A stretch of 64,000 nt of DNA from the NCBI GenBank assembly GCA_902826835.1, contig CADEGH010000028.1, forward strand, positions 1 through 64,000, read 5' to 3'. A program made the position numbers and the translations under genes. Shown in pieces: positions 39,739-48,976 of the stretch. How positions within the stretch are numbered: the first letter of the stretch is position 1; each line of letters opens with the position of its first letter. The notes under the pieces are model-generated. The model saw only the letters and a list, made by a program, of their open reading frames with translations, did no database searches and was not told where the DNA came from. The stretch comes from an uncultured bacterium. Lineage in GTDB: Bacteria > Planctomycetota > GCA-002687715.

Positions 39739-41388
39739 GTGGATTCGCCCCATCTCGGAGCCCGTCGCCTGACCCGAATCGTATACGTTCAATCCGCGGT
39801 GATCGTGGCCCTTGCGATCATGGTTTTGGTCGATTTCGAAGGTGCGTCGACCGACCGATTCATTTGTGATGCTTGTCGAGACAGACAGGATCGTGTCAAG
39901 GTCGCCGAAGACCAGTCTTCCGGCACCGCGGAAATCGACAACGGAACTGGCCCACCCGTGGCATCGAGGCCATTTGATCGGGCGCCCCTTCAGGGCGAAT
40001 ACGATGCTGCACTGGGCCATACGATTTGCGGAACCGTTCACGACTCATCAGGGCGGCGCATCACCCGCGGCACCGTGAGCGCCGCACATGTCGACGGGGG
40101 CAAGGTCAGCGCGGCGATTGACCGCGGCACGTTCGCAATGAGTGGACTGCTCCCCGGTCCGGTCAATTTGGAATGTCGATCGCCGGGGTTTCGGTCCCGC
40201 ATCGTGTCTTTGGACCTCGATCCTCGAGTGCCCGTCCTTCGCCAGAACATCGTGATGGACGCAACGCGAGCGGCGGAGGTGCACTTCTCGGCTCCTGATC
40301 AACGACCGCTGCGCGACGCTTTTCGGGATCGCGAGATTCCGCCTCTCCTCTTTCCTGTCGCAGTCGCGACCGTCGGCCTCGTAGGTAGGCAATTGCCTGG
40401 AAGAGGGGTGCGGGCGCCCGAGACATTCGAGGTCGGCGTCTATCTCGCTAATTCCACAGCCGGGAGTAAGGACCCTTCGACGGCGAGAGCCCCCGACGGA
40501 AAGCTCGAAATCACGGTGGATGGAGATGTCTTCGTCCATGCGGTCATGGGGGATGCCGTTCTCCAGACCCGACCAGTCGCCAACGGGACAACCAGCGTGG
40601 AATTTGTCATTGATTCCGAGACACTCCTCGCTCAGGCAGCGCGGCTTCGCTTCCGAATCCTCGAGTACGAGACTGACAGGCCCTTGCCATCAGCGACCGT
40701 CTACCTTGGGACTCGCTATCGCGGCGATCCCCAGGGTCGGCTGGTTGAGCCCGATGGTGCCTATCTCTCGAAGCCGATGCTCCCGGGAACGGCATTGATG
40801 AGTGTCGAGGCTCCGGGCTTCGAACAATCCCGGAGGTTTGTCGACTTGCGCGCGGGCGAAACATCGGAGCTCGGAACTCTGAGGCTTCGTAGAGCGATCA
40901 GTCTGAAGGGCCGCGTGGTCGGGGCAGACGGATCCGCCGTACGCGCCGTCTTGACATGGGCATCATTGGAATCTTCGAGAGCTTCGCGCCTCTCCGATGT
41001 CTCGGAGCGATGGCCGACCGAGGCGGATGGCTCGTTCAAGATCGACGCCCTGGGGCCGGGCGACTGGATGATGTCCGCTCGTGGCCCCGATGATCAGATC
41101 GTGCATGCCCGCGTCTCTGTGCCCAGTGACGATCTGGTTCTCTCATTGAAACCGGGTCGGCGCATCCTCATCACGGGTGCCGCGTTGGGCAGCCGCCATG
41201 TCGTCGCGGTCATCCAGGACCAAAGCGGACAGCCGGTTTGGGGCGAGCCATTGGCGGCTTGGGACCGGCACTCGCTCCTCCTTCCGGACGGCCACTACTC
41301 CCTGGTCGCCTACGAGGATACGGATCCCGTGCACTCCAGCGATTTCGAAGTCCGAGGTCGTCGCCTCGAACTGGCCATAAGTCCGTGA
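39739..41388 (+). CDS. Membrane-anchored carboxypeptidase-regulatory-like protein
   Basis: I choose GTG 39739, which follows GGGAG at seven bases, over upstream TTG and ATG starts that lack a ribosome site. The 549-residue protein has one N-terminal membrane helix (about 15-33) and an external part with several beta-sandwich modules; clear examples are ICGTVHDSSGRRITRGTVSA and LKGRVVGADGSAVRAVL. It resembles the gene at 9874-11772 in organisation. No enzymatic motif is visible. Confidence 0.6.
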   Translation: MDSPHLGARRLTRIVYVQSAVIVALAIMVLVDFEGASTDRFICDACRDRQDRVKVAEDQSSGTAEIDNGTGPPVASRPFDRAPLQGEYDAALGHTICGTVHDSSGRRITRGTVSAAHVDGGKVSAAIDRGTFAMSGLLPGPVNLECRSPGFRSRIVSLDLDPRVPVLRQNIVMDATRAAEVHFSAPDQRPLRDAFRDREIPPLLFPVAVATVGLVGRQLPGRGVRAPETFEVGVYLANSTAGSKDPSTARAPDGKLEITVDGDVFVHAVMGDAVLQTRPVANGTTSVEFVIDSETLLAQAARLRFRILEYETDRPLPSATVYLGTRYRGDPQGRLVEPDGAYLSKPMLPGTALMSVEAPGFEQSRRFVDLRAGETSELGTLRLRRAISLKGRVVGADGSAVRAVLTWASLESSRASRLSDVSERWPTEADGSFKIDALGPGDWMMSARGPDDQIVHARVSVPSDDLVLSLKPGRRILITGAALGSRHVVAVIQDQSGQPVWGEPLAAWDRHSLLLPDGHYSLVAYEDTDPVHSSDFEVRGRRLELAISP

Positions 41389-41567
41389 GAATCGTCCACG
41401 GTCCCCGACCGTAGAGTGGCAGGGAGAACGTTCCCATTCAGCCGAGTTCGGGGACTGTGAAGGCTGCGCCGAGCACATGGCGTAGTCTCTGAAACCGAGA
41501 TGACACAAGCCCCGCGCGCGACTACGATTCGTTGGCCCCGTGCCACGTTCGGAGTAAGTTGCGCAGC

Positions 41568-42014
41568 ATGAAGCCCGAGGAGATCCTCCGCCAGCCTGAG
41601 GGCAAGACTTGCTCAGCGGATCGACCTCGGAGCCTTCGCCTGGTCTCCACCGGCGGATCTCAACTCCGAAGCGCAGGGCTTCGGAGCTGCTTCGGAGTGT
41701 TTTGCGGAGCTCCGCACCCTCCGCAACCAGGAGCTCTCGTCGCTGGGTCTGGTCCGACGCCATGAGGGGCGCCACGTGCCGACCGCAGCCAGGATCCGGC
41801 TGTTCGTCAGACAGCCACTCGCATCCTCTCCTTCGTGGCGGAGGGAGAGGGTCGTTCGACCGCCGAGATCGCGAAACACGCGGACATCCCGACTCTCGCG
41901 ACCCAACACCGCCTTGCGGCGCTGGCGGAGCGGGGCTTCATCGCCGTCGTAGGCTCCGGCCCCGGCGATCCGCGGCGCCGTTGGTTTACGGCCGCAGGGG
42001 ACGCACGCCCATGA
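41568..42014 (+). pseudogene. Frameshifted winged-helix regulator remnant ahead of a defence cassette
   Basis: Protein-like sequence moves between frames. MKPEEILRQPEGK starts at 41568. From 41608 the next frame reads LAQRIDLGAFAWSPPADLNS and continues to LGLVRRHEGRHVPTAARIRLF. Then the first frame resumes with ILSFVAEGEGRSTAEIAKHA and ends at the TGA 42012-42014. The last part looks like a winged helix. Two compensating shifts would be needed for one protein, so it is a probable pseudogene, or sequencing errors. Its stop overlaps the next start by ATGA. Confidence 0.45.
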
Positions 42015-42202
42015 AGCCGCTCACCGAAGTCGCCCTCCTTCTCGAGGCCATCCACCAGATCAACGCACGCGAGGGATCGATGCGCCACGGACACCCGGCC
42101 ACCAACCCGCGCCAAGGCGTGGCCGAAATCCCCCACCGGTCACGGGAAGGCGGCAAGCCAAAGCCCGAGCAGGCGGTGCTGCTTGGGAAGTCGGAGGAGT
42201 AG
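42011..42202 (+). CDS. Small hypothetical protein between the wHTH remnant and the AAA ATPase
   Basis: This is a 63-residue protein in tight spacing: ATGA overlap upstream and only three bases before the ATPase start. The N-terminus is helical (LTEVALLLEAIHQINAREG); the rest is basic and Gly/Pro-rich. It could be a small regulatory or antitoxin-like subunit of the cassette, which is a guess from position only. Confidence 0.5.
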   Translation: MKPLTEVALLLEAIHQINAREGSMRHGHPATNPRQGVAEIPHRSREGGKPKPEQAVLLGKSEE

Positions 42203-42205
42203 CGC

Positions 42206-43381
42206 ATGCAAATCGAGTCGATCGAGATCCGGAACTACCGGCTTTTCCGCGACGCGAAACTCACCGATCTCCCGCGAATGACGGTGGTCGTGGGCGCCAA
42301 CGGATCGGGAAAGAGCACGCTCTTCGACGTCTTCAGTTTTCTCAAGGAATCGCTCGCCCAAAACGTGGCGCAGGCGGTAGCGCGCCGAGGCGGGTTTCGG
42401 GAACTCGTCAGCCGTGGCGAAAAGGGCCCGATCGGCATCACCGTCAAGTTCCGCGAGAGCGGAGGGCGCCTGGCAACCTATCAGCTCGACATCCAGAGTG
42501 AAGCGGGCAAGCCCGTAGTCGCTCGCGAGATCCTCAAATTTCGACGAGGACAGTACGGCAAGCCCTGGCACCTCGTGGACTTCTCACGCGGAAGCGGCAC
42601 CGCGATCACCAACGAGGCGGCTTATGGTCAAGAGGGCGTGGAGGAAGAGCGAAAAGAACACGTGCTCGACGATCCGAGCGTATTGGCGATCAAGGGGCTT
42701 GGGCAGTTCAAGGAATTCCGCGTCGTCGCCGAGTTTCGCAGTTTGATCGAGAACTGGCACATTTCGGAGTTCCACATCAGCGACGCGCGTCCCAGTGCCG
42801 AGGCGGGCTACGCGGAACACCTCTCGACTCGCGGTGACAATGTGGCGCAGGTGGCGCAGTACCTGTACGAACACCATCGCGAGCGCTTCGACAAGGTATT
42901 GCGAGTCATGAGCGAACGAGTCCCGGGAGTGAGTCGGGTCGAAGCGAAGCCGACCGAGGACGGACGACTTGTGCTCCGATTCAAGGACGGCAGCTTCCAA
43001 GATCCGTTCATCGCGCGCTACGTCTCGGACGGCACCATCAAGATGTTCGCTTACCTCGTGCTGCTCTACGACCCGAAGCCGCATCCGCTGCTCGCCATCG
43101 AGGAGCCCGAGAATCAGCTCTATCCCGAGCTTCTGCACGAGTTGGTCGAGGAATTTCGCGATTACGCCCGCCGCGGCGGCCAGGTCTTCGTCTCCACCCA
43201 CTCGCCCGAGTTTCTGAACGGCGCGAAGCTCGACGAAATCTACTGGCTCGTCAAGCACGACGGATTCACCACCGTCCGGCGGGCGAGCGACAGTAAGTCT
43301 CTGGTCAACCTCCAGAAGGAGGGCGACCTTCCCGGGACTCTGTGGAAGCAGGGGCTCTTCGAGGGAGTCGGCCCGCGATGA
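42206..43381 (+). CDS. AAA family ATPase (AAA_21/ABC-type), defence-associated
   Basis: The 391-residue protein has the RecF/OLD-like N-terminus IESIEIRNYRLFRD, Walker A GANGSGKST (30-38), Walker B LLAIEEPENQLYPELL and the switch motif VFVSTHSPEF. These are ABC-type ATPases that sense DNA or phage signals. The C-terminus lacks a fused Toprim nuclease; instead the next gene, overlapping by ATGA, encodes a Toprim-like DUF4276 protein. The two-gene layout is known from predicted anti-phage modules. Confidence 0.85.
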   Translation: MQIESIEIRNYRLFRDAKLTDLPRMTVVVGANGSGKSTLFDVFSFLKESLAQNVAQAVARRGGFRELVSRGEKGPIGITVKFRESGGRLATYQLDIQSEAGKPVVAREILKFRRGQYGKPWHLVDFSRGSGTAITNEAAYGQEGVEEERKEHVLDDPSVLAIKGLGQFKEFRVVAEFRSLIENWHISEFHISDARPSAEAGYAEHLSTRGDNVAQVAQYLYEHHRERFDKVLRVMSERVPGVSRVEAKPTEDGRLVLRFKDGSFQDPFIARYVSDGTIKMFAYLVLLYDPKPHPLLAIEEPENQLYPELLHELVEEFRDYARRGGQVFVSTHSPEFLNGAKLDEIYWLVKHDGFTTVRRASDSKSLVNLQKEGDLPGTLWKQGLFEGVGPR

Positions 43382-43950
43382 GCCGTGTCGTCTTCCTGCT
43401 GGAGGAGTACTCGATGAAGGTCCTCCTCGAGGGCCTTTTGCCGCGTCTGTTTCCGAGTTTGAAATTCTTGTGTGTGCCGCACGAGGGCAAGCAAGATCTC
43501 GAGAAGAGCATCCCGCGCAAGCTTCGGGCGTGGCGCGAGCCCGGGGTGCGTTTCTGCGTGATCCGGGACAACGACGGCGGGGACTGCTTGGCGCTGAAAA
43601 AGCGCCTCGTCTCCCTTTGCCGCGATGAGGGCCGAGAGGACGTCCTCGTGCGAATCGCCTGCCAGGAGGTCGAGGCTTGGTACCTCGGTGCACCGGACGC
43701 GCTCGCAGATGCCTTCGGACGTGAGCCGCTTCGTCACCTGGGTGCGAAGGCACGCTTCCGCGACCCAGACGAGGTCGACCAGCCGGCCGCCGCCCTTGCT
43801 GAACTCGTCCCCGAGTTCCAGAAGGTGTCCGGTGCGCGGGCTCTGGCGCGTGTGTTGACGCGCCAGAACCGCTCGCGCAGCTTCCAGGTCTTGATGTCTG
43901 GGCTTGACAGCCTGGCCGAACCGCTGCGAGGTCCGCAAAGCGGGACCTGA
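43378..43950 (+). CDS. DUF4276-type protein, likely Toprim-like effector of the ATPase
   Basis: The 190-residue protein starts at ATG 43378, overlapping the ATPase stop. Motifs fit a Toprim-like metal site: Glu9/Glu10 in VFLLEEYS, Asp64 and Asp66/Asp69 in IRDNDGGD, and Glu in ACQEVEAWYLG. DUF4276 genes commonly follow AAA ATPases. Nuclease activity is inferred, not shown. No membrane or signal segments. A 341-bp gap follows. Confidence 0.75.
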   Translation: MSRVVFLLEEYSMKVLLEGLLPRLFPSLKFLCVPHEGKQDLEKSIPRKLRAWREPGVRFCVIRDNDGGDCLALKKRLVSLCRDEGREDVLVRIACQEVEAWYLGAPDALADAFGREPLRHLGAKARFRDPDEVDQPAAALAELVPEFQKVSGARALARVLTRQNRSRSFQVLMSGLDSLAEPLRGPQSGT

Positions 43951-44135
43951 CAGCCATCGCTCACCCGCAGCGAGTCCGAACGGCAATGGTGGTGCACCGG
44001 GCTATGCTCGCTCTCCTCCACATCGCACCTTTTAGGGGCAATGCGGGGTGGCGAGGCCCGATCCCGGTCCTCGCCCCCTCACCTGCGGTAGTTTTCTCAC
44101 GACGCGAGCACTTCGGTCCATTCGTAAGAATAGTC

Positions 44136-44165
44136 TTGACACTGCGAACCGATTCGCGGTACTGT
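44136..44165 (+). promoter_or_regulatory. Sigma70-type promoter with embedded inverted repeat
   Basis: TTGACA (44136-44141) and TACTGT (44160-44165) are separated by 18 bp. The spacer holds GCGAA-CCGA-TTCGC (44144-44157). It would drive the Cys-rich gene at 44292 with a leader of about 120 bases. The remainder of the gap 43951-44291 shows no coding sequence that I can support. Confidence 0.6.
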
Positions 44166-44168
44166 ACC
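44158..44168. promoter_or_regulatory. Palindrome GGTACTGTACC over the -10 box
   Basis: A perfect 11-bp palindrome with a single central base covers the -10 element of the promoter at 44136-44165; a GGTACC half-like copy follows about 16 bp later. It could be a repressor site. Confidence 0.45.
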
Positions 44169-44291
44169 ATCTGTGTCCACGGTACCAGGGTTACGTGAAA
44201 TTGAGCGCAGGCAGGCAGCGCCTGGCGGCCTCGTCACGCGCTTGACGCAACTGTGTTGTCCCCAAGCCGATCACCCAGAAAGGAATCACTC

Positions 44292-44723
44292 ATGACTACG
44301 CCCGGAGTAACTACGACAAAGTCAGCATTGCTGATCTCCCAACTCGGTTTTGTCGCATTCGGTTGGTTTGCGGTCGGAACTTCTCAATTCGACGGGTCGT
44401 ACTGCGGACTCTCGAGGATTGTCACCGTTGGTGCCCAGGGCGTCGAAGAATACTACACCTGCGTCGGAGGCTGCAATTCGCCGGATTTTCCCTGCGTGGG
44501 TGCCAAGATAATCAGCGACCTTGGTTATCACTTTCACTACGTCTGCGTCTGCCACGGATCCGACAAGCCTACTGACGGCTGCCTGGGAGCTGTTTACGGG
44601 GGAGTAGGGACCTTTGGGAATGGCCACCCGGAAAACTGGGAAGAACTATGCGTCAACAACTCCTGCGCTCAGGCTTGTGAAAACACCGCCGCTTCAGGCG
44701 GGCGATTCTGCGTCTGCCCGTGA
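44292..44723 (+). CDS. Small exported Cys-rich protein with two C-C-C-CxC units
   Basis: ATG 44292 is preceded by AAGGAAT at usable spacing, giving a 143-residue protein with a hydrophobic leader (about 10-30). It holds 12 cysteines arranged as two units: TCVGGC, then PC, then VCVC, and later LCVNNSC, then AC, then FCVC. The even number suits six disulfides or a metal site. It resembles the 50-residue protein at 49602-49754. It heads a likely operon with 44824-46509 and a MauE-like gene. Family unknown. Confidence 0.65.
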   Translation: MTTPGVTTTKSALLISQLGFVAFGWFAVGTSQFDGSYCGLSRIVTVGAQGVEEYYTCVGGCNSPDFPCVGAKIISDLGYHFHYVCVCHGSDKPTDGCLGAVYGGVGTFGNGHPENWEELCVNNSCAQACENTAASGGRFCVCP

Positions 44724-44823
44724 CGCCCGATCGCTCGACAACGGTCGTCAGCGGCGAAACGCGTCATAGTCGCTCAATCGCGATAGTCCATGGTCACTGA
44801 GGGTTGCAGCGAAGGGAGCAGTT

Positions 44824-46509
44824 GTGAATTCTCGAAACAGGTCGATAGCGCTGGGCGCCCTGGCTGCGTTCTGCCTCCTCGGGGCCTGGGTCGCTCACTG
44901 GGTGACGAGCATGCCGAGGCCCGTGTCGTTGCCGTCAACAAACTCGCCTCCGTCACTCGATGGTTCTTCCGTCATGGAGAGATCCAGAGAGTCGGAAGTG
45001 ATCTCGACGCGGCGTTTCGCGCCCGAGATTGCCGGAAAGTCCAGGATCCGAATCCGGGTCAGCGATCAGAACAGCGGGGAACCGATCGTGAAGGCCCGCG
45101 CCCGGTACTACCTAGGTCGCACTCGCAACGTACAACCTGCCCATCCGGAACTGACAGCACATGCGGACGCCTCGGGAGTGCTCGAGATAGAGTTGCCAAA
45201 TCCCGGCGAGAGCCGCGAGTCGATCCTGGGACTGGTTGTCGATTTCCCGGGTTACATTCCAGGGTACATCGATGACCCTACTGCAGGGATTGAGTACTCC
45301 TTGGGCCTGGAGAAGGGAGCTCGAGCAGTCATTCGCACGATCGATCGCGAGAACTCGCCGATTCGAGACAGCCGGGTCTACCTGTCTCGATTTCGCATGA
45401 GCCCAGCCTCTGTCGCGACTTACCAGTCGCAATCCGCTCTTTCTTCGATTCCCGGGCCCGGAGGCGCCTCGATTCATGCCGCGGTCACGGACGACGCCGG
45501 TATGGCACACTTCCACGACCTCCCTAGGGGGCCCTTGTATTGCTGGATAGAGCATGACAGCTACATCCCTCTCGACTACGAATTCCAGAGACCGCTGAAT
45601 GTGGATACCCTCCTGACGGAACGAGACATCAAGTTGGCTGAGCTTTATTATCTCGCGTGCGCCATCGACCCTGGAGAGGGCTTCGTTCCCGAAGTCGTCA
45701 CTCGACGGCCGGTCAGTGGCGAAGTCACTTTGCGATCTTACGCGTGGTCCGGTCTCGTAGCGCAGCACGAACGGGCCTTGAAGAAGGCCCTCCGCGACCA
45801 AGGAGTGGTCAAACCGATCGTAATCATCGCCTCGCCGGCTCTCAGCGGGAATGGCGATCTCCAGGCGACCCTAGAAGCGGGGATTCCAGGGGCTGGGCTG
45901 TCGAAGAGTCGGACCTTTTCACTGCGAAGAGTCGTCTCCGGAGAGCCGGTTCTGGAGACCTGGGAAATCTGGCGAGACTTTCCAGGTACGCGAACCGACA
46001 TGGCAAGTGTCCTTTTGAAGATGAAGACGAACCTCCCGGAGCCGCCCTCGATAGACTACTATGTCATTCCGCTCGGGAATGGCGATCGACCCGATATGCT
46101 TCGAGCGACGAGCACAACCTTCAGTGAAAAGAAAGACCTGCTATCGGGCAACTACCGCTTCAGGCCGATCGAACCGCATTGGCACGCTCTCTTGGGGGCC
46201 AAGGACATCGACCTGCGTGCCGGACAGGACATGGTCGTCGATATCGAGATTCCCGACAACATCGTGAAGCTTCGCTGCGAGTTCATCACTCATCCGGAAG
46301 ACCTGCCGATTTCCGGCCGCATGCGCGTCACTTCCAAGGATGCAACCTACCGGCTCGGCATCCATGAAGCTCGACAGACCTTCTACTTGCCCAGAGGCTC
46401 GTACCTGTTCAGCCTTGAGGCCATTGGTTTCCTGCCCGTGGAGGTCGGTCGCGATGTTCAACGCGATGATACAGTCGAGGTTCATTTGGAAAGAGATCAC
46501 AAACAATGA
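44824..46509 (+). CDS. Exported carboxypeptidase-regulatory-like protein
   Basis: GTG 44824 follows AAGGGAG. The 561-residue protein has an N-terminal anchor (about 7-29) and an external beta-rich part. RIRIRVSDQNSGEPIVKARA begins the first module; DDAGMAHFHDLPRGPLYCWI marks a second. No enzyme motif is seen. Its stop overlaps the next start by ATGA, tying it to the MauE-like gene. Confidence 0.55.
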   Translation: MNSRNRSIALGALAAFCLLGAWVAHWVTSMPRPVSLPSTNSPPSLDGSSVMERSRESEVISTRRFAPEIAGKSRIRIRVSDQNSGEPIVKARARYYLGRTRNVQPAHPELTAHADASGVLEIELPNPGESRESILGLVVDFPGYIPGYIDDPTAGIEYSLGLEKGARAVIRTIDRENSPIRDSRVYLSRFRMSPASVATYQSQSALSSIPGPGGASIHAAVTDDAGMAHFHDLPRGPLYCWIEHDSYIPLDYEFQRPLNVDTLLTERDIKLAELYYLACAIDPGEGFVPEVVTRRPVSGEVTLRSYAWSGLVAQHERALKKALRDQGVVKPIVIIASPALSGNGDLQATLEAGIPGAGLSKSRTFSLRRVVSGEPVLETWEIWRDFPGTRTDMASVLLKMKTNLPEPPSIDYYVIPLGNGDRPDMLRATSTTFSEKKDLLSGNYRFRPIEPHWHALLGAKDIDLRAGQDMVVDIEIPDNIVKLRCEFITHPEDLPISGRMRVTSKDATYRLGIHEARQTFYLPRGSYLFSLEAIGFLPVEVGRDVQRDDTVEVHLERDHKQ

Positions 46510-46871
46510 TCCTCAGAACAGTCACGAGCGTGGCTCTCTGTGCTCTTGGCATTTCCAAGCTGATCTTCGAATATGATGCCACCTTCCAACTTCCTCCAGC
46601 CGCTTACGTAGCTGAGGGTCTCCTGCTGCTGCTTCTATCCGGCACTTGGCTCTCTCGATGGTGGAGGGCCGCGGCTCTCGTGACGATTCTCCTGGCGGTG
46701 GCTTGGCTTGCATACGGAACGACTTTCGCGTCATGTGGCAAGTGCGGTTGCCTCGGGGCCAAGATCAGCATCTCGCCTCGCACCAGGATCCTCCTCGCGG
46801 CTTCGATCGGATTTCTCGCTGCCACCGCGCTGTCTCTTGCGAACCGTTCCCAATCCCAACCGCCTCACTGA
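46506..46871 (+). CDS. MauE/DoxX-like redox-associated membrane protein
   Basis: This is a 121-residue protein with four transmembrane helices. The stretch SCGKCGCLGAKI between helices three and four resembles the Cys-x-Cys-(Phe/Leu)-Gly loop of MauE-type proteins, which assist thiol or quinone redox maturation of exported partners. Here three cysteines (CxxCxC) are present. The overlapping upstream gene and the Cys-rich secreted protein at the head of the operon fit a thiol-handling role, by inference. Confidence 0.65.
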   Translation: MILRTVTSVALCALGISKLIFEYDATFQLPPAAYVAEGLLLLLLSGTWLSRWWRAAALVTILLAVAWLAYGTTFASCGKCGCLGAKISISPRTRILLAASIGFLAATALSLANRSQSQPPH

Positions 46872-47139
46872 ATCGGTCGGCCGCGTGCTGTCCGTATTTT
46901 CAAGCGACCGAGTCGACCACTCTTGGTGAGGCTCCGCGACCTCCGGGCAGCGGCCACTACGCCGATCGGCGGCGCCCCCCCCCCGGCTGCGCCACTGCTC
47001 GCTTTTTCTCCTGAGGGCCCAGTTCCACCCGGAAGTCGCGTGACATTCGCCCCGTTGCTTCGCGCGTGCTCACTCCATCTGATTTCGACCGGTCTCGACC
47101 ATGTCGGCGACGATCGCGGGGAGACGCTACGATGGGGGC

Positions 47140-48186
47140 ATGAGCGCGAAGGATCGAGCACATGGGGGCTTGCGATTTTGGCGCAAGGTGGATGAGGCTG
47201 CGGACTGGGTTTGGGTCCGGCTGAAGCCCGTGGATGGCTGGGTGAAGCGGCGCATCATGGCCGACTCGAAGCGGCATCGGGCCTTCTTGGTCATGCCAAT
47301 GGTGTTCGCGCTTCTGGGACTCGGGTTTTGGGCGGTGCTGGACCTTTGGCTGCTTCCGGGCTCCGGGTCGACCTTCTTTGCGTGGGAGTTTGCGGGGAAT
47401 GGGGATGCGGCGGTCCATTTCCTGCAGCAGCACTTTCGAACTCTGGAACCCTGGGCCGGGCCGATTTTCCGGCGCGAGGTCTTCTGGCCTCAAACTGCCC
47501 AACTGCTTTTGATCGGCACGCTTGTGGTCAGCGTCGGGCTCCTTGGCCTTTCCGCATTGCGCCAATCGCTCGCTCGGCTGGCGCTCAGGCGCTCGGTCAC
47601 CAAGCAGTTTGAGAATCCCGCGCCTGATCCTGCCCCCACCTCCCGCCTCCTCTGGCTCCTCACCCTCCTCGGCCAACTGACCCTCGTGGTGATTGGAGCG
47701 AGCTTTGTCATTCAGTCCTTCCACTTCTGGGGCGCCGCTCCGATCGAGATCTCCCGCTCCTTCCTTGCCCACACTCTCCTCCCTCCCCTGACCACCCTCG
47801 CGTCCGTCGTCGGCTGGGTGGCCGGCATCTGCGGCGTCCTCCACCACTTCCTGCTTGGTCTCGCGGAGTTCCGGGGTCCTCCTTCTCGATCGCTCTCCCG
47901 CGTTTCTCGTTTGCTCTCCATGGCGCAACTGCGCCTCTTGGCGCCCCTCGCCCGGGTTCGCACCGCTGGCGCGCCCCCCGCTCGTCGCCGCGACGTCCTC
48001 CTTTCCATCACTGGCGGACTCGCCCTCTCCGGCCTGATTTGGTGGGTCGCCCAATCCTGGTCTCCCACCGCGGCCCTCGTCCTCTTGCTCACCTCATTCC
48101 TATCCCTCGTTCCTCTCGCCCTCCGCACCCGACCCGTTCGGATGTTCGTCAACCGTCAAGCTCACCCCCACCCTGTGCCAGGGTGA
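47140..48186 (+). CDS. Polytopic membrane protein of unknown function
   Basis: I start at ATG 47140, which follows a GGGGG site; an upstream ATG at 47101 has none. The 348-residue protein has about six hydrophobic segments, with basic loops (RLALRRSV and a long Arg-rich loop before the last two helices). No transporter or enzyme motif is recognised. The 268-bp gap before it holds no other gene that I can support. Confidence 0.6.
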   Translation: MSAKDRAHGGLRFWRKVDEAADWVWVRLKPVDGWVKRRIMADSKRHRAFLVMPMVFALLGLGFWAVLDLWLLPGSGSTFFAWEFAGNGDAAVHFLQQHFRTLEPWAGPIFRREVFWPQTAQLLLIGTLVVSVGLLGLSALRQSLARLALRRSVTKQFENPAPDPAPTSRLLWLLTLLGQLTLVVIGASFVIQSFHFWGAAPIEISRSFLAHTLLPPLTTLASVVGWVAGICGVLHHFLLGLAEFRGPPSRSLSRVSRLLSMAQLRLLAPLARVRTAGAPPARRRDVLLSITGGLALSGLIWWVAQSWSPTAALVLLLTSFLSLVPLALRTRPVRMFVNRQAHPHPVPG

Positions 48187-48311
48187 ATACTGCGATGGAC
48201 AATTCCATGTACCTGGTCGTTGCGATTTGCGGTCGTTATCGAAAATTGCAGCCATGAAGCGGTGCGAACTGACACTCAGGGAGATGCAGTGATCTTGAGC
48301 GGAAGTCCTCG

Positions 48312-48707
48312 ATGAATGTCCGATCGAAACCGGTGGATCCGAAGCTTGAGAAGCAGCTCGCCGAACTCGATGATGCGTCGGCGATCGAGGCCATCGTCAC
48401 TCTGCGCAGCCCGGAAGGTCGGGAATATCTGACCGCGGCGGAGACCGAGGCGACGATCGCGAAGATCTTGTCGCGGCTGAAACCGGTCGATCGGTCGCGG
48501 TGCACGGTGCACACCGTGTTTCCGAACTTGCAGTCGCTCGTTCTTTCCGGGCCTCCTTCGGTCGTGCAGGCCGTGGTCGACGACCGGGATGTCGCGTCGG
48601 CGACCGCCAACCAGCAGTCCGAAGATCTTCTCATCCGACCCGTGAAGACCAGCGCTCGCAGCTCCGCGCGCAAGCACGGCAAGGCGGCGCGAGGGAAGCC
48701 GAAGTGA
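48312..48707 (+). CDS. Small protein resembling a protease propeptide/inhibitor fold
   Basis: This is a 131-residue protein without signal peptide. AIEAIVTLRSPEG, then VHTVFPNLQSLVLSGPPSVV and VVDDRDVASATAN, give the beta-alpha-beta pattern of inhibitor I9-like domains. The last 20 residues are Lys/Arg/Ser-rich. No protease gene is adjacent, so the I9 comparison is only structural. It converges on the operon ending at 48977. Confidence 0.5.
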   Translation: MNVRSKPVDPKLEKQLAELDDASAIEAIVTLRSPEGREYLTAAETEATIAKILSRLKPVDRSRCTVHTVFPNLQSLVLSGPPSVVQAVVDDRDVASATANQQSEDLLIRPVKTSARSSARKHGKAARGKPK

Positions 48708-48843
48708 TCATGCTTGGATTGCCCCTCGAGGGTAGGTGCTCCTGGTCGGGTTGACGGAACTCCAACGTCGCGCGCTTCCTTCCGGGTCGGGTGAGGAGAT
48801 TCGGGTGTAGAGGCTTGGAGTTGCGCGCGGCCATTCTGGCCGC

Positions 48844-48857
48844 GGTATGGCCATACC
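48844..48857. repeat. Perfect 14-bp palindrome in a convergent gap
   Basis: GGTATGGCCATACC lies in the 269-bp gap between convergent genes, framed by CGCG on both sides. It may be part of a terminator or a protein site. No gene is supported in 48708-48976. Confidence 0.35.
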
Positions 48858-48976
48858 AGCCGCGCCTCGACCTCGTGGCCGATCAACGCCACAACCCATG
48901 AGGGGGGCGCTTGCGCTCATCGCCCAGATCGACCCCCAACGCGCCGCCCCCTGCCGCAGGAGTCGGCGGAACTCGG

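Noticed and set aside
41763..41765. Second selenocysteine UGA in the winged-helix remnant
   Set aside because: The sequence around the TGA does not match a redox motif, and protein-like coding leaves this frame before it; frameshift explains it better.
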